From positions 355,194 to 419,193 of the forward strand of contig JAJVDF010000359.1 of NCBI GenBank assembly GCA_022410635.1: a DNA stretch of 64,000 nucleotides. Direction: 5' to 3'. Origin of the DNA: Tretioscincus oriximinensis. Taxonomy: Eukaryota > Chordata > Lepidosauria > Squamata > Gymnophthalmidae. The position numbers were made by a program, and so were the translations under genes. Under the pieces are notes generated by a model. That model was not told the DNA's origin, did not search any database, and saw only the letters and a list, made by a program, of their open reading frames with translations. This document shows positions 1 to 44,930 of the stretch, piece by piece; position 1 is the first letter of the stretch, and each line of letters begins with the position of its first letter.

Positions 1-96
1 AAGAAGAAGAAGAAGAAGAAGAAGAAGAAGAAGAAGAAGAAGAAGAAGAAGAAGAAGAAGAAGAAGAAGAAGAAGAAGAAGAAGAAGAAGAAGAAA
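1..96. repeat. (AAG)n microsatellite
   Basis: An almost perfect run of AAG trinucleotides covers the first 96 bases. It continues off the left edge, so its true length is unknown. Confidence 0.98.
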
Positions 97-475
97 TAAA
101 AAAGAAGAGGAGGAGGAGGCGTGTGTGTGTGGAGATCTTGCAATCTTCAGATCTAGCATGGAGATCTTAGAATCTTCCGACTTAAGAGTGGAGATTTTGC
201 AATTTTCGGACTTACCATGGAGGGAGGGAGAGAGGGAGGAAGGGAGAGAAGGTATGTATGCAGGCAGGTAGGTACAAAGGTAGGTAGGAGGTAGGTTGGT
301 AGAAAGGCAGGAAGAACAGGGAAACAAGAAGAGAAGAAGCAAAGTAAAGAAAAGAAAAAGTGAAGGAGGGAGGAAAGAATAAAAGAAGAAAAAAACAAGA
401 AAAGAAAAGAATAAAAGAGAAGATAGCAAGAAGAAAAAAAGAACGAGATAACGAGTGGAAAGCTGAACCAGGNGA
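97..475. repeat. Purine-rich low-complexity tract with a short ~31-bp tandem repeat
   Basis: The plus strand is nearly all A and G. Positions about 129-224 contain three diverged copies of a unit of about 31 bases beginning GGAGATCTT/GGAGATTTT and ending in a CTTCCGACTTA-like string. The minus-strand ORF here, rich in Phe, Ser and Leu, is a composition artefact. Confidence 0.85.
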
Positions 476-479
476 AGGA

Positions 480-1377
480 GAAGGAGAAGAACTAGGCCCA
501 CTGCTTTAGGGAGAAGCCTAGAGCCCTCTGTATCTCTAATGTCGTGGGCCTAATTCCACCATATTAACTCCAACCCAATGCCGGTAGGTGCCCGAAACGG
601 CACTGTTGGTGGAGTGGAGAGAAGGAAATCTATTGGGTCCTCAGACTAACCCTTCTCTTTCGTTGCCATTGTGAAAAATTCTTTTTTGCTACTGGATACC
701 ATAAATTAGCTCGTACATCAGTCGCCCTTGACAGGCTTCGTCTCAACTCTGGAGGCGCTTGCCAAGTTCTTGAGAACCATTTCCAAATATTACTTTCGTG
801 AGCCAGAGCAGATGTCAAGAGACCTTTTCCACGAGGCTCCTTGGGGGGTTTCGAAACCCGGTTAAAGGCTCCCTTCTCTGCTGTGTTCTTGGCTTGGCTT
901 CACCAGCGAAGATTTATGAAGGGGCTGCGAGCAGGCCTACGTCTGCAGCCTCTTTCTTTACAGCGCATCCAGCATAAACGTTGGGAGAGCAGAAACAAAC
1001 AACGAAAGAANATCCTGCCAGCAACAATGTTCTTTGACGAAACCAGTCTAAGCAAAGTAAGAATACTGATTAAAAAGAGAACGAAAAAGGCCATCCATTA
1101 AAGATATTCGCACAGGACACCCATCCAGACAAAATACAGGCCCATCAGCCTTGGGAGCATTGGAAAGTACTTAAAAACGCATTTTTACAAAACTGATAAA
1201 GCCCAGCAGGCAGGGGAAAGCGCATTGTGGGCCAAGTGTTTCCGTCACAGCCCGAAAGTTAATTTCAGATCAGCATTTTGCAACATGCTCTCGTCTCCAG
1301 CAGGAAGGAGAATGGTGCCTCAGCTGTGGCCACTCCTGAACAGGGACGATCTGGCCACAGTAGTCTATGCTCTGGTC
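480..1377. other. No recognised feature
   Basis: Mixed-composition sequence with no convincing exon, RNA gene or repeat that I can name. The small ORFs on both strands overlap each other and carry no family motif. Confidence 0.5.
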
Positions 1378-1940
1378 TAGACTGACCAGATTTTCTGAGA
1401 CCCAAACTGGGGTAATTAATATTCATGCTAATTTGCATATTCATAAATATGCAAATTACCCACCAACATGCATTCTCTTCCAAAATTCCCGCCCGAGAAG
1501 TAGGTGAAGCATGTGAGAATTTTTTTAACTGTGTGAGAATTTTTAAACTGAGAATTTTTGGAGTACATCAGAATTTTTAAATTTTTTTACAGAGAGGAAG
1601 GTGCCTTCAGAAGCTGGCCCCAGTTGCCAGAAACCCCTAGTGGTGGTGCAGCAATTTTAAAAAATAAAATAAATTTTTTTGAAGTATGCAAGAAAGTTTT
1701 AAAGTGTGTGAGAATTTTTATTTTTTTACTGAGGGGAGGGTGCCTTCAGGAGCTGGGCTCAGATGCCAGAGCCCCCTAATGGTGGTGCAGTGATTTATTT
1801 TCAAAAAAAAATTCAAAAAAATATTTTTTTAAAAAACATTTTCCTCAGCAAAAACTGGGGAAATCCCCCTGCCCTGTAGGGCGGGGTAGACACTCCAAAA
1901 CTGGGTCCCCCCCCCAAAAAGGAGGCATCTGGTCAGCCTA
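1378..1940. mobile_element. Foldback MITE, long asymmetric form (GGCTGACCAGAT family)
   Basis: One end reads TA-GACTGACCAGAT and the other ATCTGGTCAGCC-TA, giving short terminal inverted repeats next to TA on both sides. The left part holds the subterminal block with paired octamer-like strings (1431-1438 ATTTGCAT and 1449-1456 ATGCAAAT). The middle is AT-rich with repeated TGAGAATTTTT-like strings and two GAGGGTGCCTTCAGGAGCTGG-like blocks. No transposase is encoded, so it is non-autonomous. The TA target suggests Tc1/mariner-like mobilisation, which is inference. Confidence 0.85.
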
Positions 1941-2240
1941 CTCTGGTCACTTCCAGATTGGCCAATTGTAAAGCCCTTTTGAAAATGGTTCAGAAGCTGC
2001 AGCTGGTGTGAAATGGGGCCTAAACTGGTGTCTGTCCATGTGTCCATCTCAGCTAACATAAGGTTATTGTGTGAAAATCAGGACTAGAGTTTGTACCTTT
2101 AAATGTACCCAAAGTGGACCCCTCTGCCCTCCTCCCGGTGCTGCAAGCATTATAAGCCGCACCTGATGGAAGTTCTTCTCTTCCATATCTATGAAAACTG
2201 TCAACTCCTATGGCAGATTTTATGTGGAAAACCTGTCCTA

Positions 2241-2254
2241 TGTGTGTGTGTGTA

Positions 2255-2286
<32 letters not shown>

Positions 2287-2288
2287 TG
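2241..2288. repeat. (GT)n/(GA)n compound microsatellite
   Basis: A TG run is followed directly by a GAGAGAAAGAGAG run. Confidence 0.9.
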
Positions 2289-2297
2289 TGTCAGAAT

Positions 2298-2509
2298 TAG
2301 GCTGACCAGATGACTCCTTTTTTGGGGGGGACCCGGTTTTGGGGGGCCCCCAGGGAGCACCACTTAAAAAAATTCTCACATGTTTCTCATATTTCTCGGG
2401 TGGGGATTTCGGAGGAGTGTGCATGTTGGTGGGTGTTTTGCATATAATATGCAAATTAGCACAAATATTAATTACCCCAGTTTGGGCCTCAGAAAATCTG
2501 GTCAGTCTA
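2298..2509. mobile_element. Foldback MITE, 212-bp asymmetric copy
   Basis: It opens TA-GGCTGACCAGATGACTCC and closes AAATCTGGTCAGTC-TA. The right half carries the GCATGTTGGTGGGTG block and an ATGCAAAT octamer at 2449-2456. It is a deleted version of the 1378-1940 element in the opposite orientation. Confidence 0.85.
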
Positions 2510-2534
2510 TTAACTACTTAAAATGCAGACAACC

Positions 2535-3143
2535 TTGGGATGCAATGATGCAGTCCTATGGGTTGCATGGGGTGGATAAGATGAAAAGGGAAAGTTATTT
2601 TCTCTATCACACATCTCAAGGGGGTCATTCCTTGAAACTGATGGGCAGAAGTGTTAGGACAACCAAGAGAAAGTATTTTTTTTTCTCCCAGAGGGTCATT
2701 GGTCTGTGGAATTTACTTCCAGAACGGGTGGTGGTAGCTAGCTGCCTGGATAACTTTAAGACAGGATCAGACAAGTTTATGGAAGCCAATAGTATAAATA
2801 TTTATTAGGATGGATCTCTGGGATGGAGAAACAGGCAGGATTCCTGAAGTATCATTTGCAGGGAGTCGGGAACAGGTGGGGTTTTTGCTTNAAATGNCCA
2901 GTGTAGACTATGGCAGGCACTACATGGCTCCTCTACATTCCAGTNCAGAATATGACAGCCCCCCCTGCCATAGTGTGCACTAGTATGCATATGGCAGATC
3001 CCTATTCTAAGAGTTGAGAACAAGAGAAGGTTTTGCCCCCTTCTGCTCGAGATGCACAGGGGCAATTAGTTGGCCACTGTGTGGGACAGATGGGTTGGAC
3101 TAGATAGGTTCTGGCCCTATTCAGCAGGGCTCCTCTTAGGTCC
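2535..3143 (+). mobile_element. CR1-type LINE fragment (3' end), interrupted
   Basis: Encodes the end of a CR1 reverse transcriptase and its 3' UTR (GGTCATTGGTCTGTGGAA, then GATGGAGAAACAGGCAGGATTCC, ending CAGCAGGGCTCCTCTTAGGT). About 2893-3010 is foreign to the CR1 and carries CTGCCATAGT/ACTATGGCAG inverted strings, which suggests a small palindromic insertion. Confidence 0.8.
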
Positions 3144-3299
3144 CTCTGGGACAGCTATTGTTTTCTAGAACGAAATTACTTTTGTAAATACAGTTCCTGA
3201 GGGCACCAAACACTGTCACGTGTGGAAATGGCCTGCCTTTGTATTCTCTGACTTAAACCATGCTGCTTATTTCAAGCTCCAAGCTCTAGTGTAAGAAGC

Positions 3300-3440
3300 A
3301 CGGTAGCACAGAAGTTAAGAACAGACCTTTTGACAGAGAGGCTGTCCATGTGTCTGCCGTGGGGAGGGCTGAGCACCCTCTCCTGGCCTTAGCTTCAGCC
3401 AACCTAGCTGTTCAGAAGTGAGCAATCGCAAGTAGATGAT
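3300..3440 (+). mobile_element. tRNA-derived SINE 5' fragment
   Basis: GGTAGCACAGAAGTTAAGA at the start resembles a tRNA-like head. The body (GCTGAGCACCCTCTCCTGGCC) matches the SINE at 31088-31385. Confidence 0.6.
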
Positions 3441-3453
3441 TAGAGACTTTCAT

Positions 3454-3690
3454 CTAATTACTTATTTATTTACATTTTTATACCGCCCTATACCCGAAGG
3501 TCTCAGGGCACATCTCACAATAAAATCACATTTAACAGGTTAAAAAAGAAAACCAGCCACACCTAAGGGTAGAGAAGAGACAGAAATTTTCTCAGCCAAA
3601 GGCCTGGCCAAAGAGGTGCCTCTTCAAGNGTTTCCTGAAAGTGCACAGAGATGGTGATTGACGCACCTCGAGGGGGGATTAATGTGGTGG
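3454..3690 (-). mobile_element. L2-type LINE 3' end
   Basis: Contains the family tail, read on the plus strand as TTTATTTACATTTTTATACC then GCCCTATACCCGAAGGTCTC, followed by the reverse complement of the L2 ORF end (AGGTGCCTCTTCAAG). Confidence 0.7.
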
Positions 3691-3885
3691 GAAAGACAGA
3701 ATGTAAGAAAAGCAGGGTATAAAAACCCAGTTCTTCCTCTTCCTCCTCCTCTTCTTCTAGAGAGGAATCATAATGCAGGGGTTTGGCAAGCTCCCTGCCA
3801 TAGTAAGGATTGTTCCATTCATCCAATGCACCCAGGGTGCCAGAAATAGCGTTACCAGAAAAAAGAAGCCCTGGATTTCTATAGG

Positions 3886-4102
3886 NTATAAATGGGTCCT
3901 AGGATGGATGTCTAGATGTCGCCTCTGGGATGGAGCAACAGGCAGGACTCCTGGAATACCATTTATAGGGAGTCATGAACAGGGGTATGTTTTGCTTTTG
4001 TCTGTCGGACTTCCCACGTGCATTTGGTGGGCCTGTGTGTGAGACAGAATGCTGGACTAGCTGGGCTCTGGCCTGATCCAGTATGGCTCTTCTTATGTTC
4101 TT
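3886..4102 (+). mobile_element. CR1-type LINE 3' end
   Basis: TATAAATGGGTCCTAGGATG through ATGGCTCTTCTTATGTTCTT is the 3' UTR and terminal repeat of the CR1 subfamily that ends in (AAGAACAT)n on the opposite strand. Confidence 0.85.
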
Positions 4103-4226
4103 ATACCTTTAATGAGTGTATCAANGAAGGAATTTCAGCCGATGCTCCTGCCTTTGAAAATGTTCTCATTTGACATCCACCCTCTCACCCAAAGATGCAG
4201 GACTCCTGCCATGCTTTTGTCTGATA

Positions 4227-4520
4227 CATAAGAACCTAAGAGGAGCCCTGCTGCATGGGGCTGGAGCCCATCTAGTCCAGCCTTCTGCCTCACACAGAGG
4301 CCCACCAGTTGCACCTGGGCAGCCTGGAACAGAAGAAGGCAAAATCTTCACCTGTTCTTGANGCCATGCAAANGGCATTTTAGGAATCCTGCTTGTTGCT
4401 CCATCTCGGAGGCAGCATCAAGACATCCATCCAAGTAGCTGTTTATAGCTGTGGTCTAATCCTGTCTTAAAGCTATCCAGGCTGCTGGCTACCCCCACGC
4501 CTGTGTCTGGTAATCCTAGC
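4227..4520 (-). mobile_element. CR1-type LINE 3' fragment
   Basis: Begins ACATAAGAACCTAAGAGGAG and runs through the standard CR1 3' UTR to a truncated end. Confidence 0.8.
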
Positions 4521-4544
4521 CGCAGGCGTGCATAATAATCACAT

Positions 4545-4811
4545 ACAGGGTGCTTCAAAAAAATGTATACACACTTTGAACTTCCATAGAAAATTTATTT
4601 ACTGTTCTACTGTTCTAGAAAGTTAAATTTCAGGAAATTAGAAAGCTTAAAGTCCAATGTAAATAAAACGTAAATAACAAATTTAACTTTCTCAAGTTAG
4701 CCTCAAAGTGCTGCTAGCTCCTTTGCTGAAATTTAACTTTGTAGAACAGTAAATAAATTTTCTATGGAAGTTCAAAGTGTGCATACATACATTTTTTTGA
4801 AGCACCCTGCA
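4545..4811. mobile_element. Mariner-like foldback MITE
   Basis: CAGGGTGCTTCAAAAAAATG at the left end is mirrored by CATTTTTTTGAAGCACCCTG at the right. The arms continue inverted for roughly 80 bases (ACTTCCATAGAAAATTTATT). The loop side contains about 35 bases of a Penelope-like terminus (4693-4728). There is no coding capacity. Confidence 0.85.
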
Positions 4812-5059
4812 GACATTGCACTTTCATGCTGCATTCATGGCACTTGCTGTGTGAACATTACTGCAAAAGGTCTTTTATTAAATGCACTTTGCATTTAAGA
4901 AGAGTATGTGAGGCAACAGTGACTCCTAGAGGCCAGCTGGGAGAACATGTGTCTGCGATAGGTTCTGTTGACAGCCAGATACGGTCCACGATTGGAAAAT
5001 TGATCTGAACGGATGAACGCCTGGGTTTAGCTAAAGCTCTGTTATTATGTTAATTTAGT

Positions 5060-5135
5060 CTTTAATGTTAAATGCCTTGAGGCTTTCAGGTATAGGGTGG
5101 TATAGAAATGCAAATAAATAAATAAATAAATATTA
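5060..5135 (+). mobile_element. L2-type 3' tail
   Basis: CCTTGAGGCTTTCAGGTATA GGGTGG followed by (AAAT)n is the tail shared by L2 elements and SINEs in this window. Confidence 0.6.
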
Positions 5136-5249
5136 ATGTGGAAGAAAGATTTGCTACAGAGGCCTTAACTTGGGTCCCAAATACTTAAAGGAAGGCCTTC
5201 TCCCATATCAAGCTGCCCATGCCTTAAGATCTGTAAAGAGCTGCTACAA

Positions 5250-5742
5250 TAGGCTGACCAGATGACCCCTTTTTTTNNGGGGGGGGGGNTTAAACCTAGT
5301 TTTGTGGTGTCTATTCCGCCCTCCCGGCGAGGGGGGGGGGAGCCACTTCCCCGGTTTTTGCTGAGGGGCAGCTCCTGAAGGCATCCTCTGTTCAGTAAAA
5401 AATAAAATTTCTCGTGTACTTCAAACAATTCTCACACACTTAAATAAATGATTTTTTTAAAAAAAAAAAAAAAATACACTAGGGTCTCTAGCAACCGGGG
5501 CCAGCTCCTGAAGGCACCCTCCCCTTTTGTAAAAGAATAAAAAAAAATTCTGACGCACTCCAAAAATTCTCACACAGTTTAAAAATTCTCACACACTTAA
5601 AAAATTCTCATATACTTCACAGATTTCTCAGGCAGGAATTTTGGAAGGGAATGCATGTTGGTGGGTAATTTGCATATTTATGAATATGCAACTTAGCATG
5701 AATATTAATCCCCCGGTTTGGGCCTCAAAAAATCTACAACCG
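5250..5742. mobile_element. Foldback MITE, long asymmetric copy
   Basis: Starts TA-GGCTGACCAGATGACCCC and keeps the GAGCTCCTGAAGGCA-like repeats, the octamer block (ATTTGCAT at 5668-5675) and GGTTTGGGCCTC. The last bases of the right terminus have decayed (AAAAAATCTACA). Confidence 0.8.
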
Positions 5743-5759
5743 TGTTATGCTACAACCAC

Positions 5760-6377
5760 TAGACTGGCCAGATTGTCTGAGGCCCAAACTGGGATAATCA
5801 CCCACCAACGGAGTTTTTTAGAGTGTGTGAGAAATTTGGAGTTTTTAATTTTTTGCTGAGGAGAGGGTGCCTTTAGAAGAAGAAGAAGAAGAAGAAGAAG
5901 AAGAACTGGGTTCTTATACCCCGCTTTTCTCACCTTTCAAAGGGACTCAAAGCGGCTTACAAGGATATATTTTGCCCGAAGGCTGACATTCTATCTTCCC
6001 CACCAGGCTATGGTGGTTCCCGTGTATCTACTTGCAGTCAGTTGCCATTTCTTGCAATTCATGCTTTTGAATAGCTGGGTTGGCTAGAGCTACAGGCTAG
6101 TGGAAGGTGCTCATCCCTCCCCACGTCCCACACGGGGCTTCCAAACCCCATCTCCCAGGCGAGAGACGAATTCCTAAGCGACTGAGCTATCCGTGCCTTT
6201 AGGAGCTGGCCCCGGTTGCCAGAGCCCCTAGTGGAGGTGCAGTGATTAAAAAATAATAATTTTTTTTTCCTCAGCAAAAACCAGGGAAATGGTGCCCCCC
6301 CAGGAGGGTGAGATAGACACCCAAAAATGGCTTCCNCCCCCCCCCCCCCCCAAGAAGAAGAAGTCATCTGTCCAGCC
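5760..6377. mobile_element. Foldback MITE interrupted by a SINE
   Basis: Opens TA-GACTGGCCAGATTGTCTGAG and closes GTCATCTGTCCAGCC. A SINE (5877-6199) sits inside, with GTGCCTTTAG on both sides, so the SINE is the younger insertion. Confidence 0.8.
5877..6199 (-). mobile_element. tRNA-derived SINE with (TTC)n tail
   Basis: Read on the minus strand it starts GGCACGGATAGCTCAGTCGC (tRNA head with A box), has a B-box-like GGGTTTGGAAGCCC, and ends in a TTC run. It is the same family as 32728-33041. Confidence 0.85.
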
Positions 6378-6379
6378 AA

Positions 6380-7180
6380 ATAACCACTCCAGGACGCATT
6401 GGGCACCTCTACACAGTTTGTTTTAGCAGAGGTAGAAAANTAGTTTGCCAAAGCCACTTGCTATTTTGGGAGACTTCAGGGATGGAGAACCGGTTTTTGT
6501 TTTTTTGCCAGGTGCCTTTTGGGCATTGCTTGAGGGTCCTTCCCTACTCCAAAACCACACACACACACACCCTGCCCAGGCCACACACCCCTCCCCAGAC
6601 CCACAAAATCACCCTCACTGTTTCCTTCCCTTCTGAGCTTCCCCCCTTCTTCTTTTTTAATTTCACTCCATGTTCCAACAAACAGAGGAACTGTTAATTA
6701 GCAGGGGCAATTCTAATAGTTCATAGGGGAGTATACCATGGGCCGGGGACAGGGCCATATTTGGGGTGTATGACGCCCCTGTGCAGTAAATGTTTTTACG
6801 CCCCATCCTTATTCCCAAAGGGGTCGAGTAGGCGGAGATGAACGAGGACAGATGGGTGGAGTCAGGGGGTCAGGTAAGCAAAACAAGCAGCATTTTTATT
6901 CACACTCTTTAACCCAGTCCTCTGGTCACACCAGAATTTAAATTCAGCTTCAGCCCACATTAGGAAAGGGAAAAAATATTATTTTTTTATTTTTCTGGCT
7001 GGGTTCCACTCCCTCTAGCTTTAAGGAGCTCACAAATTCACATTGTCTGCTTGGGGTCAGCGCCAAGCCAGATCAGACCTGTGCAAAGAGGCCCCTAAAC
7101 TGGATTAGCGTAAGTCCACATTAACTGGGTCTGTATCCAAGATAACATTGCTTAATAAAGAATAAGCCGCGGCATGTATT
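6380..7180. other. No recognised gene; short (CA)n at 6554-6572
   Basis: Apart from a CA run and GC-poor spacer sequence, nothing here could be assigned on either strand. Confidence 0.5.
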
Positions 7181-7255
7181 TTGTAGAATCAGAGTTGGAA
7201 GGAACCTACAGGGTCATTTGTAGGATTCACTAAACCTTCCTAGAAGAGGAATTGG

Positions 7256-7480
7256 GGTTTGTACACTACTGTTCTCAATATAAAGGGAATCTAAGTGGTT
7301 TAAACAACAAAGAAGCAGTTCTCTTCACAACAGACCTCTTGTGAAGTAGGTGGTGCTGAGAGACCTCTGAAGACTTGTGATTAGCCCAAGGTCACCCAGC
7401 TGGCTTTTAGGGAGGAATGCAGAATCTAACCAGGAGAGTTCCACGATAAGAGCCTGATACCCTCACCACAACACTGGACG
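7256..7480 (-). mobile_element. Squamate-type tRNA-derived SINE
   Basis: Contains the family body (reverse complement of CAACAGACCTCTTGTGAAGT, then GGTCACCCAGCTGGCTTTTA). The tRNA-like head is at about 7480. A CR1 3' scrap (TCAGAGTTGGAAGGAACCTA) lies just before, at 7185-7225. Confidence 0.75.
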
Positions 7481-8003
7481 TGGGCGTAGGCATGGTAACA
7501 AGAATCATGTGTCCTTGGACAAGGGTGCAAACTTACCTTCGCCTCCCCCTTGCCTCTCCTTCCAAGTCTCTCTGCCGGGGAATGCCTTCTTTTTGTTGTA
7601 GATCTGCGGGTGACACAGAGCAATCTGGCTAGCATCTGCGCCCAGCAGCCATCCCTTGATTGACGGGAAGCTGGCAGTTTGTAACATGGAGGCTGTTGCA
7701 TCATCTGCACTTCGCATTGGGGTGTGGGTGTGAAAATGAATGGAAAAACAATGAAGTGAATCTAAATCCACTTCACTGTTTGCCCTTCTTTCCTGCCCCA
7801 TTTCAGCCCCAATTCATCAGCCTGAGAGGGCCCCTTCTACTTGTGTAAAACCAGGGATTGTGATCCTTGAGGCACCATCTGGATCCTCTAGTGGATCCTG
7901 AAGCAGCCTGGAGGATCCTGGTCCTCAGATCTTTGTGGGTCTAGAAGAAAAAGAGTTGGTTTTTATACCCCACTTTTCTCCATTTCAAGGGGACCCGAGA
8001 GCT

Positions 8004-8335
8004 GCCTACAAATACCCGAAGGGCTTTCACAGAGCAGAGGGATCAGCATTGTTTTCATTGGCACATGGAAGGACTACAAACAATGAGATGAAACTGCAAA
8101 GGAGTAGATTTAGATTAGATATCAGAAAAATAAACCTTTCTAACAGTAAGGGTGATAAACCAGTGGAACAGTTTGACACAGGAGTTGGTGAGTTTGACTT
8201 TGCCGGAAGTCTTCAGAGACTGGACAGTCATCTGTCTGGGATGGTTTAGTGAATCCTGCATTGAGCATGGGTTGGACCCCAGGAGCCTGGAGGTCCCTTC
8301 CAACTCTATGATTCTGTGATTCGATGATTCAAAGT
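8004..8335 (+). mobile_element. CR1-type LINE 3' end, (ATTCTRTGAT)n subfamily
   Basis: Encodes the degenerate RT C terminus (AYKYPKGFHRAEGSALFSLA, GRTTNNEMKLQ) and ends CCAACTCTATGATTCTGTGATTCGATGATTC, the typical CR1 tandem tail. A SINE tail precedes it at 7940-8000. Confidence 0.9.
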
Positions 8336-8515
8336 GACTTACGTAACCTTCTGCTCTTCTCAACAGACACTTTGTGAAGCAGGTGGGGCTGTGAGAGCTC
8401 TGAAGATCTGTGACCAGCCAGAAGTCACCCAGCTGGCTTTGTGGAGGAATGCAGACTCAAAGCAGGAGGTTACCAGGTAAGAACCTGATGCTCTTAACTG
8501 CTACAACATACTGGG
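8336..8515 (-). mobile_element. Squamate-type SINE
   Basis: The body string AACAGACACTTTGTGAAGCA and GTCACCCAGCTGGCTTTGTG identify the family. It is truncated by or joined to the CR1 on its left. Confidence 0.75.
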
Positions 8516-8771
8516 GGCTGTGGGGGAGGTAGAAGATTTGCTTGGATCTTCTGCTGCTGTGGAACCCAACCCTTGGGAGTGCTTCTGCTTTTGCCACAAG
8601 ACCTCCCAAGAACTGGCATGAGCTGTTGGACCACATGGTGAAAACGCTGTCCAGGTGTACTTGACGTGAATTGCATTAAGCTGCACTTGTGACCGTTTTC
8701 TGAGCAATGTCTGCTCCGAAAGCATGTGGCTGTGCAAACGGTGNGTGGCAAGAGTGCCTCCCATTTGGATT

Positions 8772-9395
8772 AAGAACATAAGAACATAAGAAGAGCCAAA
8801 CTGGATCAGGCCACAGCCCATCNAGTCCAGCATTCTGTGTCACACAGAGGCCCACCAGAGGCACCTCGGCAGTCCGAACAGAGGAAAGCAAAATATGCTC
8901 CTGTTCATGACTCCCTGCAAATGGTATTTCAGGAGTCCTGCCTGTTGCTCCATCCCAGAGGCAACATCCAGACATCCATCCTAGTATCCATTTATACCNT
9001 TGGTGTCCATAAACCTGTCTAGTCCTGTCTTGAANCTATCCAAGCTGTTAGCTACCACTACCTCTTCAGGAAGTAAATTCCACAGGCCGATGACCCTCTG
9101 GGTGAAAAAATACTTTCCTTTGTCTGTTCTCACTTTTCTACCCAACAGTTTTAAGGAGTGCCCTCTGGTCCTTGTGTTGTGTGATAGAGAAAACATTTTT
9201 TCTCTATTCACCCTGTCGATCCCATGCATGATTTTGTACACTTCAATCAGATCACCCCTCAAACGTCTCCTTTCAAGGCTGAAGAGGCCCAAACGTTGCA
9301 ACCTTGCTTCGTAAGGGAGGTGCTCCAGACCCTTGATCATTTTTGTTGCCCTTTTCTGCACCTTCTCCACTTCCATCTGTTTTTCCCTCTGGTGT
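8772..9395 (-). mobile_element. CR1-type LINE 3' end, (AAGAACAT)n subfamily
   Basis: The 3' terminus AAGAACATAAGAACATAAGA is at 8772. The minus strand encodes the RT C terminus with KVQKRATKMIKGLEHLPYEA, RLQRLGLFSLERRRLRGDLI and FTQRVIGLWNLLP. A few internal Ns but otherwise open. Confidence 0.93.
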
Positions 9396-10440
9396 GAATG
9401 TAGCAAATATCACATGCAGCACATATGGTAACACATGTTGCTGTTTTTGTTCTGGATCAACCTAAATGGCTAAAATGGACCTAGATAAGAACTTCATGGA
9501 ATCCCAGAATCAGCGTCGGAAAGGGTGACCGGCTAGAACAAAAGGCAACGATGCATGAACCAGGAGAGAACCATCACTTTACATCCGGATAAAATCTTTC
9601 CTTGCAGTAGATGTGGCCGGAGCTGCTTATGCTCACATCAGCCTCATTAGCCACTGAACATGAACTTTCCCCTTCACAAATCTCTCTCCACAATGTTAGG
9701 CAAAGAGGAACAGGAGAAGGAAGAACTGTGCTCCCCCCTCCCCCCATGAATTTGTCAGAACCATAAGAATATCACAGGATCCTGCTGATGTGTCCAGGCC
9801 ATTCCATGGCTCCAAACCACAAAAGAACATTCAACGTGTCCTACTAGGCCAGGTCACAGCCTATCTAATCCATCATCTTGTCTCGCAGGTCCTGGTCACA
9901 CACTTATTCATAAACCTTCTTCAATCCTGAAAAACGAAATTAATCTGATTTTTTTATTCAGGACGAAACCCAGCCAGTTTGCTCCAGCTGGGGCGAGCTG
10001 GTTGTTAATGGCACTCTGGTTTGGGCAGATGATCTCCCGATGTCATTTCNGGTTGCTGCTTTTCCTGAAACAGGAAATGACATCACCTAAGGTGTCCTCT
10101 TTGGTTGCTGCTTCGTAAATGAGGACCGGTTATTTAATTATTTGAATCCCACCANGGACTGCACGAGGAAAAAAAAACCCGAATTAAACACATTATTCAG
10201 CGATGATAAAAGGTACAAAGTTAGTGTGTGACCAGGTTAATGGTCACCAACTGATTCCGGGCATCTTGGGAGCAACAGGAGACTGTCACAGGCCCCAGGG
10301 CAGAAAATGCAGCCCCCCCCCCCCCCCTTGTGTGTGCATGAAAATTTTCTGATGTCACTTCTGGGGGCAGGAGCAAAAGTGACGTCACTCTAAAGGGGTC
10401 CCCCCTCCATGGGCTCGTTGCCTGGCCTTACTGCTGCTAG
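9396..10440. other. Downstream flank with no recognised gene
   Basis: No family assignment made. Positions 10037-10110 and 10338-10390 contain TGATGTCA/TGACGTCA strings also seen near 31790-31905, so part of this is probably an old repeat. Confidence 0.4.
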
Positions 10441-11002
10441 AGCATAGGGAGGGCTCAGAGGTTTGGGGTTTTTATTTCAGCCCTTACAACAAAATAAAGC
10501 CCAAATTTTTTAAAAAAACATTTCTTTAAATTGTTTTAAAAATGGCCAGGACCTGGGGGGGGGGGGGGGCTGGTGCTGGGCATTGCCCAGGCTGGCCCTA
10601 TGGTTCCACTGTCCATGTGGCATCCGAAGCAGAAGACCGAGGCAAAACCTCCACCTGCTCTCCACTCCCTGTACCTGCCTTTCCTCCTTCCTGTTTCTCC
10701 AAGCTGTAGGCAGTACAGGGGCATCAACCACCGTAGTCTGACTGTAGATCGAGCCCTAGGCTTTGCACTGTAAATCACAATTTAATTAGGGCCAAAGGAC
10801 AAGGACGGAGCAGTCCACAGGGCCCACCTGATAAAGTCTAGAGCAAATGTCCTTGGCCTCGTGGGGGTCAGCATCTCTGTTCACAGATCTTGAGAAAAGA
10901 GGATGAGGCCTCGTGATGAATCTGGAGGGAGGCCGACGGTAAGATCACTTGATCAAGTCTGATTTAGATGAAGCTTTGCTGGTCCTTCCTGCGGAGAAGC
11001 AT
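10441..11002 (-). other. BLK: Probable BLK 3' untranslated region
   Basis: This is the sequence directly 3' of the stop codon. The first AATAAA hexamer on the minus strand is at 10476-10471, about 530 bases after the stop, and would place the cleavage site near 10440-10460. The extent is inferred from that hexamer only. Confidence 0.45.
10471..10476 (-). terminator. Candidate polyadenylation signal AATAAA
   Basis: Plus-strand TTTATT reads AATAAA on the coding strand. It is the nearest canonical hexamer downstream of the BLK stop. Another AATAAA lies further away near 9951-9958. Confidence 0.4.
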
Positions 11003-44783
<33,781 letters not shown>

Positions 44784-44796
44784 CCTGCATTGAAGC

Positions 44797-44814
44797 AAAC
44801 ACACACACACACAA
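44797..44814. repeat. (AC)n microsatellite next to the exon 1 acceptor
   Basis: An AC run on the plus strand reads GT on the coding strand and lies 13-30 bases upstream of the acceptor of the start-codon exon, where a pyrimidine tract would normally be. Confidence 0.9.
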
Positions 44815-44930
44815 AATAAATAGCAAAATTGTCAGGAAGTCAATGATAAAGAAAAAGGCAGGGACCTCTACCTAGCAAGTGAAATCCTAACTCTGAAAAA
44901 AATTGGAGGATATCCCTCCTTTCCACCTAC

